Origin: Narthecium ossifragum
Lineage: Eukaryota; Streptophyta; Magnoliopsida; Dioscoreales; Nartheciaceae
DNA: 64,000 bases
Assembly (NCBI GenBank): GCA_963920575.1
Contig: OY986969.1
Coordinates: forward strand, 19,081,288 to 19,145,287
Direction: 5' to 3'
Shown: positions 21,264 through 33,300 of the stretch, one piece after another
How positions within the stretch are numbered: position 1 is the first letter of the stretch
Layout of the letters: the number at the start of each line of letters is the position of its first letter
Translations under genes and position numbers: made by a program
Notes under the pieces: model-generated
Database searches by the model: none
What the model was told of the DNA's origin: nothing
The model's input: only the letters and a program-made list of their open reading frames with translations

Positions 21264-23307
21264 CTGAGTTCTATTGTTCAAATTGGGAAGTGGTAGGCAC
21301 AGATTTGGTGCACTCGGTGCAGGATTTCTTCAAGCGAAGTGTGCTTCCTACTTCGTGGGGTCAAACTTTCATTTATTTCATCCCTAAGAAGCCCTTCCCT
21401 AGGCGTCTCAAGGAATACCAGCCTATCAGTCTTTGTAACGTGTGTTACAAAGTTATTTCTTCAATTCTAGCTAGGAGGTTGAAATTGGTGTTGGACAACT
21501 TTATTGGTGAGGAGCATACGGCATACGTTCCATGGAGAAGCATAGTGGACAGTGTGTTAACAGCTTGCGAGGTGATGCACTCAGTTTTGAAGGCTCCGCA
21601 ATCTCGACCTCTTATGGCTCTCAAAATTGATCTACAGTCTGCCTATGACAGAGTTCGTTGGCCGTTTGTCCGGGTTGTTCTTCTCAACATGGGTTTTCCG
21701 GTGCGATGGATTGGATGGGTCGTGTCTTGCATTTCCTCTCCGGTTTTCTCTTTCATTATCAACGGAAGGACTTTTGGGCGAGTGTTCCTGCAGCGGGGGT
21801 TGAGGCAGGGTGATCCGTTATCTCCCTACATCTTCGTCCTCGTGCAAGAAGTGTTATCGCAACTCTTGAAGGACCCTGCCTCTGGTTTGGTTGGACTCAG
21901 GTTTCGTGGATCCAACTTTCGTCTCTCTCATCTCCTTTACGTTGACGATTGTCTTCTTGTTTCTTCTGCTTCTTGCTTAGAGGCTAGGAAGCTTCGCCAG
22001 ATCTTACTCCGCTACAGCTTGATTTCTGGACTGTGCATGAATGAAGCCAAGTCTAGTATGAGGTTTTCTCCAGCGTTGGAATTGCAAAGGGGTGTGCGGG
22101 TACAGAGGATACTACATCTACAGGAGGCTGAGGATCGAAGTATCTGGACATACTTAGGAGTACCAATTTCAGGAACCAGACCAAGGGCATCGGCGTATGA
22201 TGATATTCTTGATCGGGTCCTGACGCGTGTATCATCTTGGTCTGCGTCCCAACTATCAGGCGCGGGGAGAGTGGTGCTTGCCAAGAGTGTCTTACAAGCC
22301 ACACCAGTGCACTACATGTCCTATGTTGAAATTCCAACAAGTGTTCTCTCTAGTCTTGAATCGATTATTAGAACTTTCATTTGGGATGGCAAAGCAAGAA
22401 GCTTTGGCAGGGTTGGGTGGCATAAAGTGACATCTCCGCTGGAGCGAGGAGGTCTAGGGCTAAGAGACCTTCGCACTTGGCAAAAGGCTTTGAGGTTAAC
22501 TCGGGCGTCACGACTACTGGAGAGAGAATCCTCAGTTTGGGTGCAGTTTGTCAGGGTGAAGTATAATTTCAAGGAATCTATGCTGCCAATCACCTGTCCT
22601 AGATCTGCCTCTTTTATTTGGAAAGATGTATTTGGCGCAGTAAAAACTCTAAGGATGGCAATGTGGTTTACACCTGGGCTGAATAGCAGAGTTAGCATAT
22701 TGCTTGATCAGTGGATAGGAGATGTTGCCTTGGCTCGCCTCCCTTGCTTTCTCAACATTGATGCTGTCAGGGGAAAGAAGCTTGAAGATCTGACTGTTGC
22801 TGATATTGTTGTTGGTGATGCATGGAACTCTTCTCTCATTCATGACCTCTTTGGAGATGCATTGGCTGCAACTGTGCTTACTCTTCCTCCTCCTTCCACT
22901 GTCGGTGACTCTTGGGTGTGGCCTTTTTGTCCTTCTGGTAGAGTTTCCTCCAAGTCAGCTTTCATTTTCCTTTCTTTGCAATCTGAGCCGGCTTCTTCCT
23001 TGTTTCCGCGTGAGCTTTAAATTAATGTTTGGCGTCTCACTGTGATACCTCGGGTAAGGCTCTTCATTTGGGAATTTTTTCATGGCCGGCTTGCGATGAG
23101 AGATGTGTTGTGGCATTTTGGTTCAATCTCTGAGGATGTATGCCCACTTTGTGAACTTTTTCCGGAATCGTTATTGGATTTGTTCTTTGGATGTCCCGTT
23201 GCTCGCCAAGTTTGGGGTTTTTTGCTTCAGATTCCTTCTTCTTCATGCTCTCTCTTCAATTTTGAGGCTCTGGTGGACATATTGTTGCGTTCCTCTGGGT
23301 CAGATAG
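21264..23307 (+). pseudogene. LINE ORF2: reverse transcriptase and zf-RVT
   Basis: This part would copy LINE RNA into DNA at a nicked target. Visible RT landmarks are the finger motif PKKPFPRRLKEYQPISLCN, the palm LKIDLQSAYDRVRW, GLRQGDPLSPYIF, and the active-site box YVDDCLL (about 21940), then WTYLGVPISG in the thumb region. A zf-RVT (PF13966) segment follows: VPRVRLFIWEFFHGRLAMRD-type pattern with VCPLCELFPESLLDLFFGCP. An in-frame TAA at 23018-23020 interrupts it after FPREL. The N-terminal endonuclease is absent through 5' truncation, so the copy was dead on arrival. Confidence 0.85.
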
Positions 23308-25931
23308 TGTGAGGACTCGTACCTGCAACCTGGTTCGATCGCATTAGGTCGATGGCCTGGGTTTGTGGTTTGGCTCGGTTGGCCTTGGGATGCGATCGGT
23401 CGATCGCATCGCTGTTTTTGACTCCAGTGGCATTTTGGTAAATATGCCCCCTGGTGGTTAGTTTCACACCCGCGTTGCACACATGGCCTTTGATTGATGT
23501 ATGTGTTTGATTAGAACCTTTAGGGCGCGTCCGATCGGAAGATCGGAGCTCGATCGGGAGAGATCGAATCGGACGGCTGTGATGGATTCCAGCTTTCTAT
23601 TTAAACCCCTTTCCTTTCCTTTCTCTCTTTTTCTTTTCTTCTTCTCCTGCGTTCTCTTTCTCCTCTCTCTCTTGCGGCTGGGTGCTAGGGCATCGGAGGC
23701 GTGGCTTTCGAGGAGCGGTTTCCAGCGATCAGAGTTGGGGGATGCGTGGAGGAGCTGCCCTATCTCTTCAAGTAGGTGTTTCTACCTCGATCTTTGGATC
23801 GGGTTCTCCTAGGATAGGTTTAATGTCTTTTCGCTGTATGAATACATGTTAGAATGTTATGTAGCTTGTAGCACATGTGATGTCGCTTGATTCTTGTATT
23901 CCTACCCCGCGTCTTTGGCATTTTAACGGCTGGTTTTCTGTATTATCGCCGTTTATCGGTTTTCGGTCGTTTTGACCTAAATTGATGATTTAACCGTCAA
24001 AAATATGATTTCTTTGCATCATTGGATTCCCCATCATCTTTTATGCATGCTTACAAAGTTTCATTGTTTTCCAACAAGATTTGGTCCTTGAAATCCAAGA
24101 AATTGGATTTCCGGCACTGTTCTGATGAACTGTGCCTAAGGCCCGACAGTCGATCGGTGGATCGACCGTCAAGCGTTAATACGCTGCTTTCGGACCTGAC
24201 GGTCGACCGTCGGATCGACCGTCGCATCGACCGTCAGGCTCTGTCGGGATTTTAGCCTCCCACGGCCGATGGGTCGATCGACCGTGGGTTCTCTCTCTCT
24301 TTTTCATCCTGCCTCACGGTCGACCGTCGGATCGACCGTCGCATCGTCCGTGAGACTCTGTCTCGTTTTGGGCTCCCGACGGTCGATGGGCTGATCGACC
24401 GTCGCCCATGGGTTTTCCTCGTTTTGGCCTCACGGTCGATCGGTGGATCGACCGGGATATCGTCCGTGATCTCACGGTCGATCCCCGGATCGACCGTGAC
24501 ATCGTCCGTGACCCCTTAAACATGGTTTTCTGGCTTTTCTTGAGCGGCTTTCAATTGGGATTAGTATTTAAACATGTTGGGAAGTTTTTAAATGGATCTT
24601 GTAGTGTTTTCAAGGGATTTCTATCGAGTTTGAGGATCGATTCGAGTATTCTCCTTTTTGGACGAATCTATGGTTTTGATTGCATTTAATACGTGTTTGA
24701 TAAGTAGTTAAATGCTTATTGGGTGGCTTAACCATTAGCTAGCTATGAGTGCTAGTTAATGTGGAATTGTGGAACCTTAGCCTGTTGCAGGCGAGTGCCG
24801 AGGGCTATTGTATAAATGTGGCCAGTTACCTACGGGGTAACTGTGGAACCTTTGTCTGTCAGGTGCGAGAGGGCACTGAAGACTACTGTATATCTGTATT
24901 CGTGCGTTGCTCAGATGTTGTGTGGTTAGCATAGTTTATCTGTATTTTGAGGCCTCTGCTATGCTTACCCCCTTGGCTAGCCATGAGCTATGCCTGGCCC
25001 TGTATGATTATTGACATCTTGTTGCATGCTTATATCTTGTTATCTGTGCCTGAGCATTGCATGCATCTTGATTGCATTAGAGGCATCTGAGGTTAGGCGG
25101 GCGATGGGTTGATCGCTGATCCGAGGCTTTCGGGTAGCTCGGATCTAGCCATTAGGACCGCGGCTGGGTAGTCAGGATTAGGGTCTGATTGTTAATCAGA
25201 ATCTCATGTTATTGAGAATGCACGCTAGTTGACTCTGATCCGTGTTTGAGGTTTAGAGGTCGTGTTGTCTTCTAAGGCCAAGTGCTAAGGATGGTTGTCG
25301 ACGTCCCTGACACGGTCCCCAGGCAGTGGTTTCCTGCTGGGTAATGGTGATCCTACTGGTTCTGGTCCTGTTCCTCCCAGCGTGTTGGTTGATGTTCCCA
25401 GCGTGGTCGGTTGAGAAGAGTAGGATCCCGTGGGGAGTTGACAGGGGTTATGGGACCCCGTGGCATCCGTTAGACTTGAGCTGGGAGACAACACTGTTGT
25501 TGTTTTCCTCCCTTCAGTGTGCCGTAGATTAGAACCCTACTGAGCTTATCGCTCACTCCTACCCGGGCTGCGTTTGCAGGTGCAGGCGCCAGTTCTTCTT
25601 CAGTAGAGCAGGCGGATCGGCTTTGGCGGCGCGAGTACATCCAGAGGCGCTTGAGGTTGCTGGAGGATTGATCAGTTGTACACTTGATGGTTTTTTTTGT
25701 AAATCATGTATTATTTGAGGAACTTTGAGATTATTGTATAATATTCTTTTATTGGAAGATCTTGTAATAGTATAACTGATGTTATATGAATTGAATATCT
25801 GTTTACCTCTGGGTTGTAAATTATTTAAGTTTTTATATAATTCCGCTTTGTATCGCGCCACTTGGAGATGAATAGTGTAGGTTTCCCCTCACGCCTCGTC
25901 CTGGATGGGTTTTCTGGGTCGGGGTGTGACA
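23308..25931 (+). repeat. 5' LTR of element B
   Basis: 2624 bp, TGTGAGGACTCG to GGGGTGTGACA. Contains GTCGACC palindromes with a 12-bp local period (24203, 24215, 24227) and further copies to 24510. The 3' LTR is 24 bp shorter, mainly through a deletion near 41450, and otherwise differs at few positions. Confidence 0.85.
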
Positions 25932-25934
25932 ACT

Positions 25935-25946
25935 TGGTATCAGAGC
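25935..25946 (+). other. Primer-binding site, initiator tRNA-Met
   Basis: TGGTATCAGAGC follows the LTR end after three bases. It is the standard initiator-Met primer site of plant gypsy and copia elements. Confidence 0.85.
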
Positions 25947-26362
25947 AGGCTGTAGGTCCCAGGGATAGGATTAGGCTTGCGGTTAAGGTTTTGAGTGTGG
26001 AATGGGATAGTTCTAGGTCTAGAACATCCTTGCATGTCTGTTTGCGATTGTGTGTGACATGCCTATCTTTCTGTTTGCTGTTGTGTTTTGTTATTTCCCG
26101 GTTGCGTCATGACGTCTCAAGGGGAGATGTGCATGCGCACCGGTGTCGTCCGTTCCCTCGCCTGACAGCGTCTCCCCCCGTGCTGGAGACGAGCGAGTAG
26201 GGATTGGACGTGTGTCGTCTTTGTACTTTCGAAATCTCGAGAGGTGAACCTGTTAGGGTTCAGAGACGGTGTTGGAGATCCTTCGACAGTAGAGGACTGA
26301 TCGAAGGGGTGACCCGGATCCCGGATGTTTTGAACATCTTGGAGTATCCCTTGCTTGGGAAG
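25947..26362 (+). pseudogene. Element B leader and start of gag, decayed
   Basis: The leader matches that of element C (60104-60294). From about 26240, 'FRDGVGDPSTVED' corresponds to the gag segment FSGETGDPTTADGW of element C. Stops are frequent, and element A interrupts it at 26363. Confidence 0.5.
26358..26362. repeat. Element A target-site duplication, left copy
   Basis: GGAAG, identical to 36769-36773 on the other side of element A. Confidence 0.9.
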
Positions 26363-27309
26363 TGATGTCGCTCAAATGTGTCACGCACAGCGGTCGCGGT
26401 GCAGTACAGCATAAGAGAGGTCGAATCCCACAGAGAGACAAGCAGGAAAGATCCAGAAATACAAATAACAATAAATTGAAAACAATCAAGAGCGATAAAA
26501 GTTAAGAAAATAGATCGAAGATGTAATGGTAAGATAAAGGTAACGAAAGAAATCAGGATTTGAATGAGGCTAGGCTTCAGGAATCACATCACTCGGATTT
26601 AGGTTCTTCTCTTCTCAATGGTTCATATGGTACTCAGTTAAGGGATTCACATCCCAATCGCCTTAACCGGAAGATATAGAATTATGAATCTGATAAAATA
26701 TATAAATGTCTCTTCCTACGATTGGTTCCTCCTTTTTATAGTTCTAACTTCATCCAACCAAACCTAAGAATACACGATACCGGTTGTCACTACAGGCAAC
26801 GCGCAGCAAAAGTTCATCGGGACAAAGCCCTAACTCTAACCAGATCCCTAAGAATACACAATACCAACTCTCACAATCGGCAATGCATAGCAAAGATCTC
26901 TCGGTATAGAGCCCCAACCTTATCTAACCAGATCCCTAAGAATACACAATACCAGCTGTCACTACGGGCAATGCATAGCAAAGGTCTCACGAGACTCGGT
27001 AGGAGAATCAAAGGAGATAACTATGGGATCACAATATCATAAAAGAAGCATGACTGGATTTATAATAATGTTTAACCAAAAAGCAATCTGTGAAGATCCA
27101 ATACATAAGAAGAGTTTAACAATAAAGATTAAAAACTATGAACCACTGTTGGAGAAGAAGCCCTAGTCCTCGCTAGATCATCCGTTCGCCATGCCCGCGG
27201 ATTACTCGGCCATGGATGGAGATTCCTTCATCTTCTTCCCTTGAGAAACACCCAGAAAAGAGCCTCCAAAAACGTCCAAGAAGTCCCCCTTGATTAGCCC
27301 TAAGTTTCC

Positions 27310-27317
27310 TATTTATA
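27310..27317 (-). promoter_or_regulatory. TATA box of the element A 3' LTR
   Basis: TATTTATA on the plus strand (TATAAATA on minus). The equivalent box in the 5' LTR, which would drive the element, is at 35912-35919. Confidence 0.6.
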
Positions 27318-27375
27318 GGGTCCAAGAATTAGTAAACTCGGATTAATCAAAACCGTTGATTTTCGTCACTGGGCA

Positions 27376-27740
27376 AGTCCGATCGATCCTTCTCGGGATG
27401 TTGGATCGATCGGTCTCTTGAAATCTCCAATCTTCTATTTACACCCGAGTCCGATCGATCGGACTAAGGGAGTCGGATCGATCGATTTCGTAAAAATCCT
27501 TCGTCTCTGGCTCTTCCCGAGTTCGATCGATGGACGGATCGATCGAACTCTGCTCCTCTAAAAAGCATACGTTCTGTCACCTTTTAATTCCCAAGTCCGA
27601 TCGATCGGATTATGTATGTTGGATCGATTGGTTGAGTAAAAATCCGCTGTTTTTGACTTTTTCCGAGTCCGATCGATCGGACCATTGGTGTCGGATCGAT
27701 CGGACCCTATAGGAGCGAAGGAGGGATCGATCGGATCATA
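27376..27740 (-). repeat. 72-bp repeat of paired palindromes in the LTR U3
   Basis: GATCGATC cores at 27381/27404, 27453/27476, 27525/27537, 27599/27622 and 27671/27694. Pairs are mostly 23 bp apart, and successive pairs are 72-74 bp apart. Each pair has the form GTCCGATCGATCGGAC then GTCGGATCGATCG. It sits immediately upstream of the minus-strand TATA box. The same array is in the other LTR, 8602 bp higher. Confidence 0.85.
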
Positions 27741-28166
27741 TTCAGCCAAATAACGCATGTTCTGTCACGATTTTGTCAGGTCCGATCGATCGGCGGATCG
27801 CTCGGACTTCCAGCTTATTTTCCTTTCTGCCATTCAGACTGCGCATCGGTACTAAAATTGCCGTAACTTCTTCTAGGAAACTCGGAATCACGAACCGTAA
27901 AATTCCCCAGAATCTAGACTTCAAGAGCTTTCCAACCATATATGGCACATCATCTGATTCTTCATGAGCAGGTACAGATTAATTGTTGAAGTTGATCCAT
28001 ATACTCTTTTCAGCTTCTTTTAGCTCCAATTTCCTGCATTTTCCAAACAACCATGTGAAGCAACATATAGATATAAAAATAGTAATAAAGATGCTGATTA
28101 AGGATAATAATCTAGCAATTGAGATGGTTTTAAGGTTGTTCAGAGTGCACTTTCATGCACTCATCA

Positions 28167-28178
28167 CACCCCCCAACC
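28167..28178 (-). other. Polypurine tract of element A
   Basis: The minus strand reads GGTTGGGGGGTG directly before the 3' LTR, the usual plus-strand primer position. Confidence 0.7.
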
Positions 28179-29400
28179 AGCTTATTGCTAGTCTCTAGCA
28201 ATTCAAAGCGCATAGAATATAATTAAGCACACTAACGGTTTAAGGATGTAGACAAGCATGATAAAAATTCTACCTTATCAAGTCAATAGTATTTCATACA
28301 GTACAGAGCATGAAAACTTCTTATACTCATACACATACTACCAACATATGAAATCAACTTCTACACATCAAAACATGCTAATCACCATCCAGAAGAACAC
28401 ATGTGACGTGACAAATAAATGTTACGTGCAGAAGCAACTTCTACCCACCATTAGTCCAAACACACTACTATCATCATGACCAATCATCCAACCCTCGCAC
28501 TTTAAGTACAGCATGCTCTTTCTCTATTTTTTTCTTTTCAACTATCAGACATTTTGCCTTTTTACGCGAGCACTCTCCGCTTCTTGAGGCGCAGAGACCC
28601 GGTTACTTAGCAAAACACTTAGTAGTTTTTTTTTTTTTCGCTATAAGTGGTTCTACCTTTTTACGCGAGCTCCCCGCTTCCTGAGGCAAGAACACCCGGT
28701 TACTCAGTAGATCACTTAATAGTTGTTTAGGCACAGCTTTATCAAGCTCCAGAACTTTTTCTGTTTTTTTTTTCTGCATGCAATACTCAACACTAGCTAA
28801 TGTTGAAATCATGGTCTCGATGGACAATAGCATGTTCATTCCTCTAGTGAGTATAATTATCACTGCACATAAAGTGTTTGTGTGTGGATCACATGATGTT
28901 ATACGTTCAGGTTATCACGCATGCAATCAATGTATTGGTCAATCCATATGAAAGCAACATGCATAATAAGCATAAAAATTTCAGCTCATGTACAATTTCT
29001 AGTAACATAATCAATTCAACACTATTAAACTCAATAAGGTAGCATGCATAAGGTCATGCATGCCTACACCCCCAACCTGAAATTCACATTGTCCTCAATG
29101 TGTGCTAATCATGTAAATAAGCAGAAGGGTATTGGCTGAATTTTCATATATGACAGAAATAAAAATAGTAAATCGAAATAAGAGCGAGGCCACCTGACAG
29201 AATATCGATTATCTCCTCAAGGCTCCTCATGATGGCCGAATTTCTCATCTCCAGAATAGTGGTCGAATTCCTCAAGCAAGGCAAACGGTGGTCCAACAGC
29301 CTAAGAAATAAGAGAGCAAACAAAAACAAATGAAAACAAAAGCAAACAAACTAAAACAAACTAACCTAATCAAAAAGGGAAATGATAGATAGGAGAAAGA
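28179..29400 (-). other. Element A spacer between pol and 3' LTR
   Basis: No convincing gene is seen. A direct repeat (28558-28626 and 28658-28724, sharing 'tttttacgcgagc', 'ccgcttc', 'cccggttact') lies in it, as does 'cacccccaacctgaaattcacattgtcctcaat' at 29068. Athila-like elements often have an env-position ORF here; this copy lacks one. Confidence 0.5.
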
Positions 29401-30317
29401 TCATCCCTCGTAGACAGGGTTTACAAGAGAAACGGTGTGCTCCTCAGGGTCCGCTTTCTCTGGAATCTGTTTCCAACGCTGTCCATTAACCGTAAATAAT
29501 CTCCCATCCTTTGGGTCTTCAACTTCCACAGCCCCATTCTCAAATATTCTGCTAATGGTGAAGGGGCCTATCCAGCGTGATCTCAGCTTCCCAGGATGAA
29601 GATGCAGTCGTGCGTCATACAGATAAGCTTGCTGTCCGACTTGAAACGTCTTCCGCAAGATCTTCTTGTCATGGTAGGCCTTTGTCTTTGCTTGAAAATC
29701 CTAGAACTCTCATAAGCATCGTTCCTGAGTTCCTCTAGCTCAGACAGCTGGAGTTTTCGTTCCTGACCTGCAGCATCCAAAGTAAGATTTAGTGACTTAA
29801 TAGCCCAATATGCCTTATGTTCTAATTCAACTGGAAGATGACATGGTTTTCCATAAACAAGGCGAAACGGCGACATCCCCAAGGTAGTCTTGTAGGCAGT
29901 GCGATATGCCCACAACGCGTCTGATAGCCTCAAGGACCAGTCCTTTCGGTTGGGGCTCACTGTCTTCTCCAGGATTTGCTTTATCTCTCTATTGGCTAAT
30001 TCAGCTTGGCCATTCGTCTGTGGATGATAAGCAGTGGAAATCTTATGTGTAACTCCATACCTGCGCATCAAAGCCTCAAAAGAGCGGTTACAAAAATGGG
30101 ATCCTTGGTCACTAATAATGACCCTAGGAGTACCAAATCTAGACAAAACATGCTCTTTAAGAAACTTGATGACAGTGGAATGATCATTATTCCTACATGC
30201 AATAGCCTCCACCCACTTAGACACGTATTCCACAACCAATAATATATATAAATAGCCAAAAGAAGAAGGGAAGGGTCCCATAAAGTCTATACCCCAACAA
30301 TCAAAAATCTCGACAGC
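29401..30317 (-). pseudogene. Element A integrase core and C-terminus, frameshifted
   Basis: The frame of gag-pol continues after the stop at 30318-30320 with [30 protein letters not shown] (two stretches), the start of the integrase rve core, then [17 protein letters not shown] and [13 protein letters not shown] with the third acidic residue. At about 29690 a one-base shift moves the frame. The C-terminal part ([36 protein letters not shown]) is then read to a stop at 29401. It would insert element DNA if intact. Confidence 0.85.
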
Positions 30318-33300
30318 TTAAATTGGGTTCAAAGGCATCATATGTCTCCTAGATAAAGCTCCTAGTGTTAGGCATCTATCACAGGATTTGCAGAAAATAT
30401 TAACGTCACGAAACATAGTAGGCCAGTAAAAACCACATTGAAGAATTTTAGCAGCAGTCTTTTTCATCGAAAAATGGCCTCCACATGCATGAGAGTGACA
30501 GAATGTAATGATGCTTTCGATTTCATAATCAGGGACACACATGCGCATAATCTGGTCAGGACAATACTTAAACAGACAAGGATCATCCCAATAAAATTTC
30601 TTTACCTCAACAAAGAATCTACGCTTATCCTGCGCACTCCAAAATGAAGGGATCTCACCTGTCGCTAAGTAGTTAACAATGTGCGCATACCAGGGCAGTC
30701 TTGCAACTGAAAAGAGTTGCTCATCAGGGAAGTCATCCATGATTGGTGGCTCATCTTCCGCTACTTCCACCATCAACCTTGATAGGTGATCAGCAACAAC
30801 GTTCTCCACGCCCTTTTTATCTTTGATGGAGATATCGAATTCCTGTAAGATTAATATCCAACGAATTAGGCGTGCTTTAGCATCCTTCTTGGTGAGAAGG
30901 TACTTAAGTGCGGCATGATCAGTGAAAATAGTAATGGGAGAACCAATCAAATAAGCACGAAACTTGTCTAATGCAAAGACTATAGTCAATAGTTCTTTCT
31001 CAGTGGTAAAATAATTCATCTGTGCATTATTCAAGGTTCGGCTAGCATAATGAATAACATGAGGTTTACCATCTTTTCGCTGTCCTAAAACAGCTCCCAC
31101 AGCAAAATCACTTGCATCACACATCAATTCAAAAGGAAGGCTCCAATCGGGTGGTTGCACAATAGGTGCGGAAGTCAATTTATCAATCAAGGCTTTAAAA
31201 GCCTTCTGACAATCAATAGCCCACTCAAAAGGGGTATCCTTTATCAACAGATTACATAAAGGACGAGCAATGGCAGAAAAATTTTGAATGAATCTCCTGT
31301 AAAAACCAGTATGCCCTAGAAAGGATCTAACATCTTTAACGGTCTTTGGCACAGGAAGATTTGAGATGAGATCGATTTTTGATCGATCTACCTCAATGCC
31401 TTTGGAAGAGACAATACGGCCCAACACAATGCCTGAGGGCACCATGAAGTGACACTTTTCCCAATTAAGCATAAGGTTCTTCTCCTCACACCTGCTCAAG
31501 ACTCTCTTTAAGTTTTGCAAGCATGCATCAAAAGTATTACCAAATACAGTCAAGTCATCCATATATACCTCCATACATTCCTCGATCATATCAGCAAACA
31601 TACTCATCATGCAACGCTGAAAAGTAGCAGGAGCATTACACAATCCAAATGTCATTCTACGGAAAGCATAAGTACCAAAAGGACATGTAAAAGTAGTTTT
31701 TTCCTGATCCTCTAAAGCAATCTCAATCTGATAATATCCAGAATAACCGTCGAGAAAACAATAAAAAGGATGTCCAGCTACTCTCTCTAAAATCTGATCT
31801 AGAAAAGGCAGTGGAAAATGATCCTTACGGGTGGCAGCATTCAATTTTCTATAATCTATGCACATACGCCATCCTGTCACTAATTTAGTGGGGACAAAGT
31901 CTCCACTTTCATTCTTAACAACAGTGACACCAGATTTTTTAGGCACAACCTGTGTAGGACTTACCCATTTGCTATCAGCAATAGGATAGATAATCCCTGC
32001 ATCTAATAATTTCAACACTTCAGTTTTGACTACCTCTTTCATTGTAGGGTTCAACCTACGCTGAGGATCCCTGCGAGATACAGCCCCTTGTTCGAGATTA
32101 ATCATATGGGAACATATCAAGTGACTAATACCTTTCAGATCTGCTATACTCCATCCAATAGCTGATTTATGCTCATTCAAAATGCTAAGTAATTGCTCAC
32201 CTTGCTCTGCAGTTAATGCTGAAGAAATAATCACTGGGTATGTATCACCTGGACCAAGATAGGCATGCTTTAAACCTTGAGGAAGCGGCTTCAAGTCCAG
32301 CTTGGGCGGCTCTATGGATGATGGTGTTGGTGGCTGTCCTCTTTCTGGCAATTCTTCAAACTTTGGATTCCATGGACCTGCAAAGGAACAATGTTCTAAA
32401 TTTTTACACATACCATCAACATCAACATTTTCATCCAAATCTAATTCAAGAGAATTAATTTCAGATGTAGCAAACTCCTCTTCAGTGAGCAGATCAATCT
32501 GGTAAGTCTGCTGGCATTCATCATCCTCATCAGGCTGCTTAGCAACATTAAAAACATTGATTTCTAAAATCATATTCCCAAAAGTTAACTTCATTAAGCC
32601 ATTCCTGCAATTAATTATAGCATTAGCAGTAGCAAGAAACGGTCTACCTAAGATAATGGGAATCCTAGAATCAGCAGTTACTATAGCCTGAGTATCCAAG
32701 ACTAAGAAATCAACAGGATAATAAAATTTATCTATTTGAACAAGCACATCCTCAACTACTCCTCGTGGAGTTTTCGTGGATCTATCTGCCAGTTGCAAAA
32801 TCACAGATGTCGACTTAATCTGTCCCAAACCAAGTTGCAAGTAAACTGAATATGGCATCAAATTAACACTTGCACCAAGATCTAATAAAGCTTGTCCTAC
32901 TTCATGCTCTCCAATGAAACAAGATACAGTAGGACAGCCAGGATCCTTATATTTAGGAGGAATCCTGTGCTGAAGCAATGCACTAACCTGCTCTGTTAAA
33001 AACGCAGTTTTCTTTACATGATGTCGTCTCTTCATAGTGCATAAATCTTTAATCACTTTAGCATATGTAGGAATTTGCTTAATAACATGCAAAAGAGGAA
33101 GGTTTACCTTAACCTGCCGAAGCTCCAAAATCTCACTGTTGGGCTCCATAGTAAATTTAGTGGATTTCAATGCATGAGGGAAAGGGACACGTACCTGAAA
33201 GTCACCTGGTGTAGGGCCATCTGAATGATCGGTCTCTACATGGTCCTCCTCAATTCGGTCCTCTTCTTCAATAGCAATAGGAGATTCGGTGGCCTCTTGG

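Larger units (their letters stand above)
26363..28166 (-). repeat. 3' LTR of element A
   Basis: TGATGTCGCT to CACTCATCA, 1804 bp. The minus-strand TATA box is at 27310-27317. The region upstream of it in the sense of transcription (27376-27800) carries paired GATCGATC palindromes. Confidence 0.9.

Noticed and set aside
27530..27958. Open frames on both strands through the element A LTRs
   Set aside because: They arise because GATCGATC-rich DNA lacks stops on both strands. They lie in U3 promoter sequence and have no protein features.
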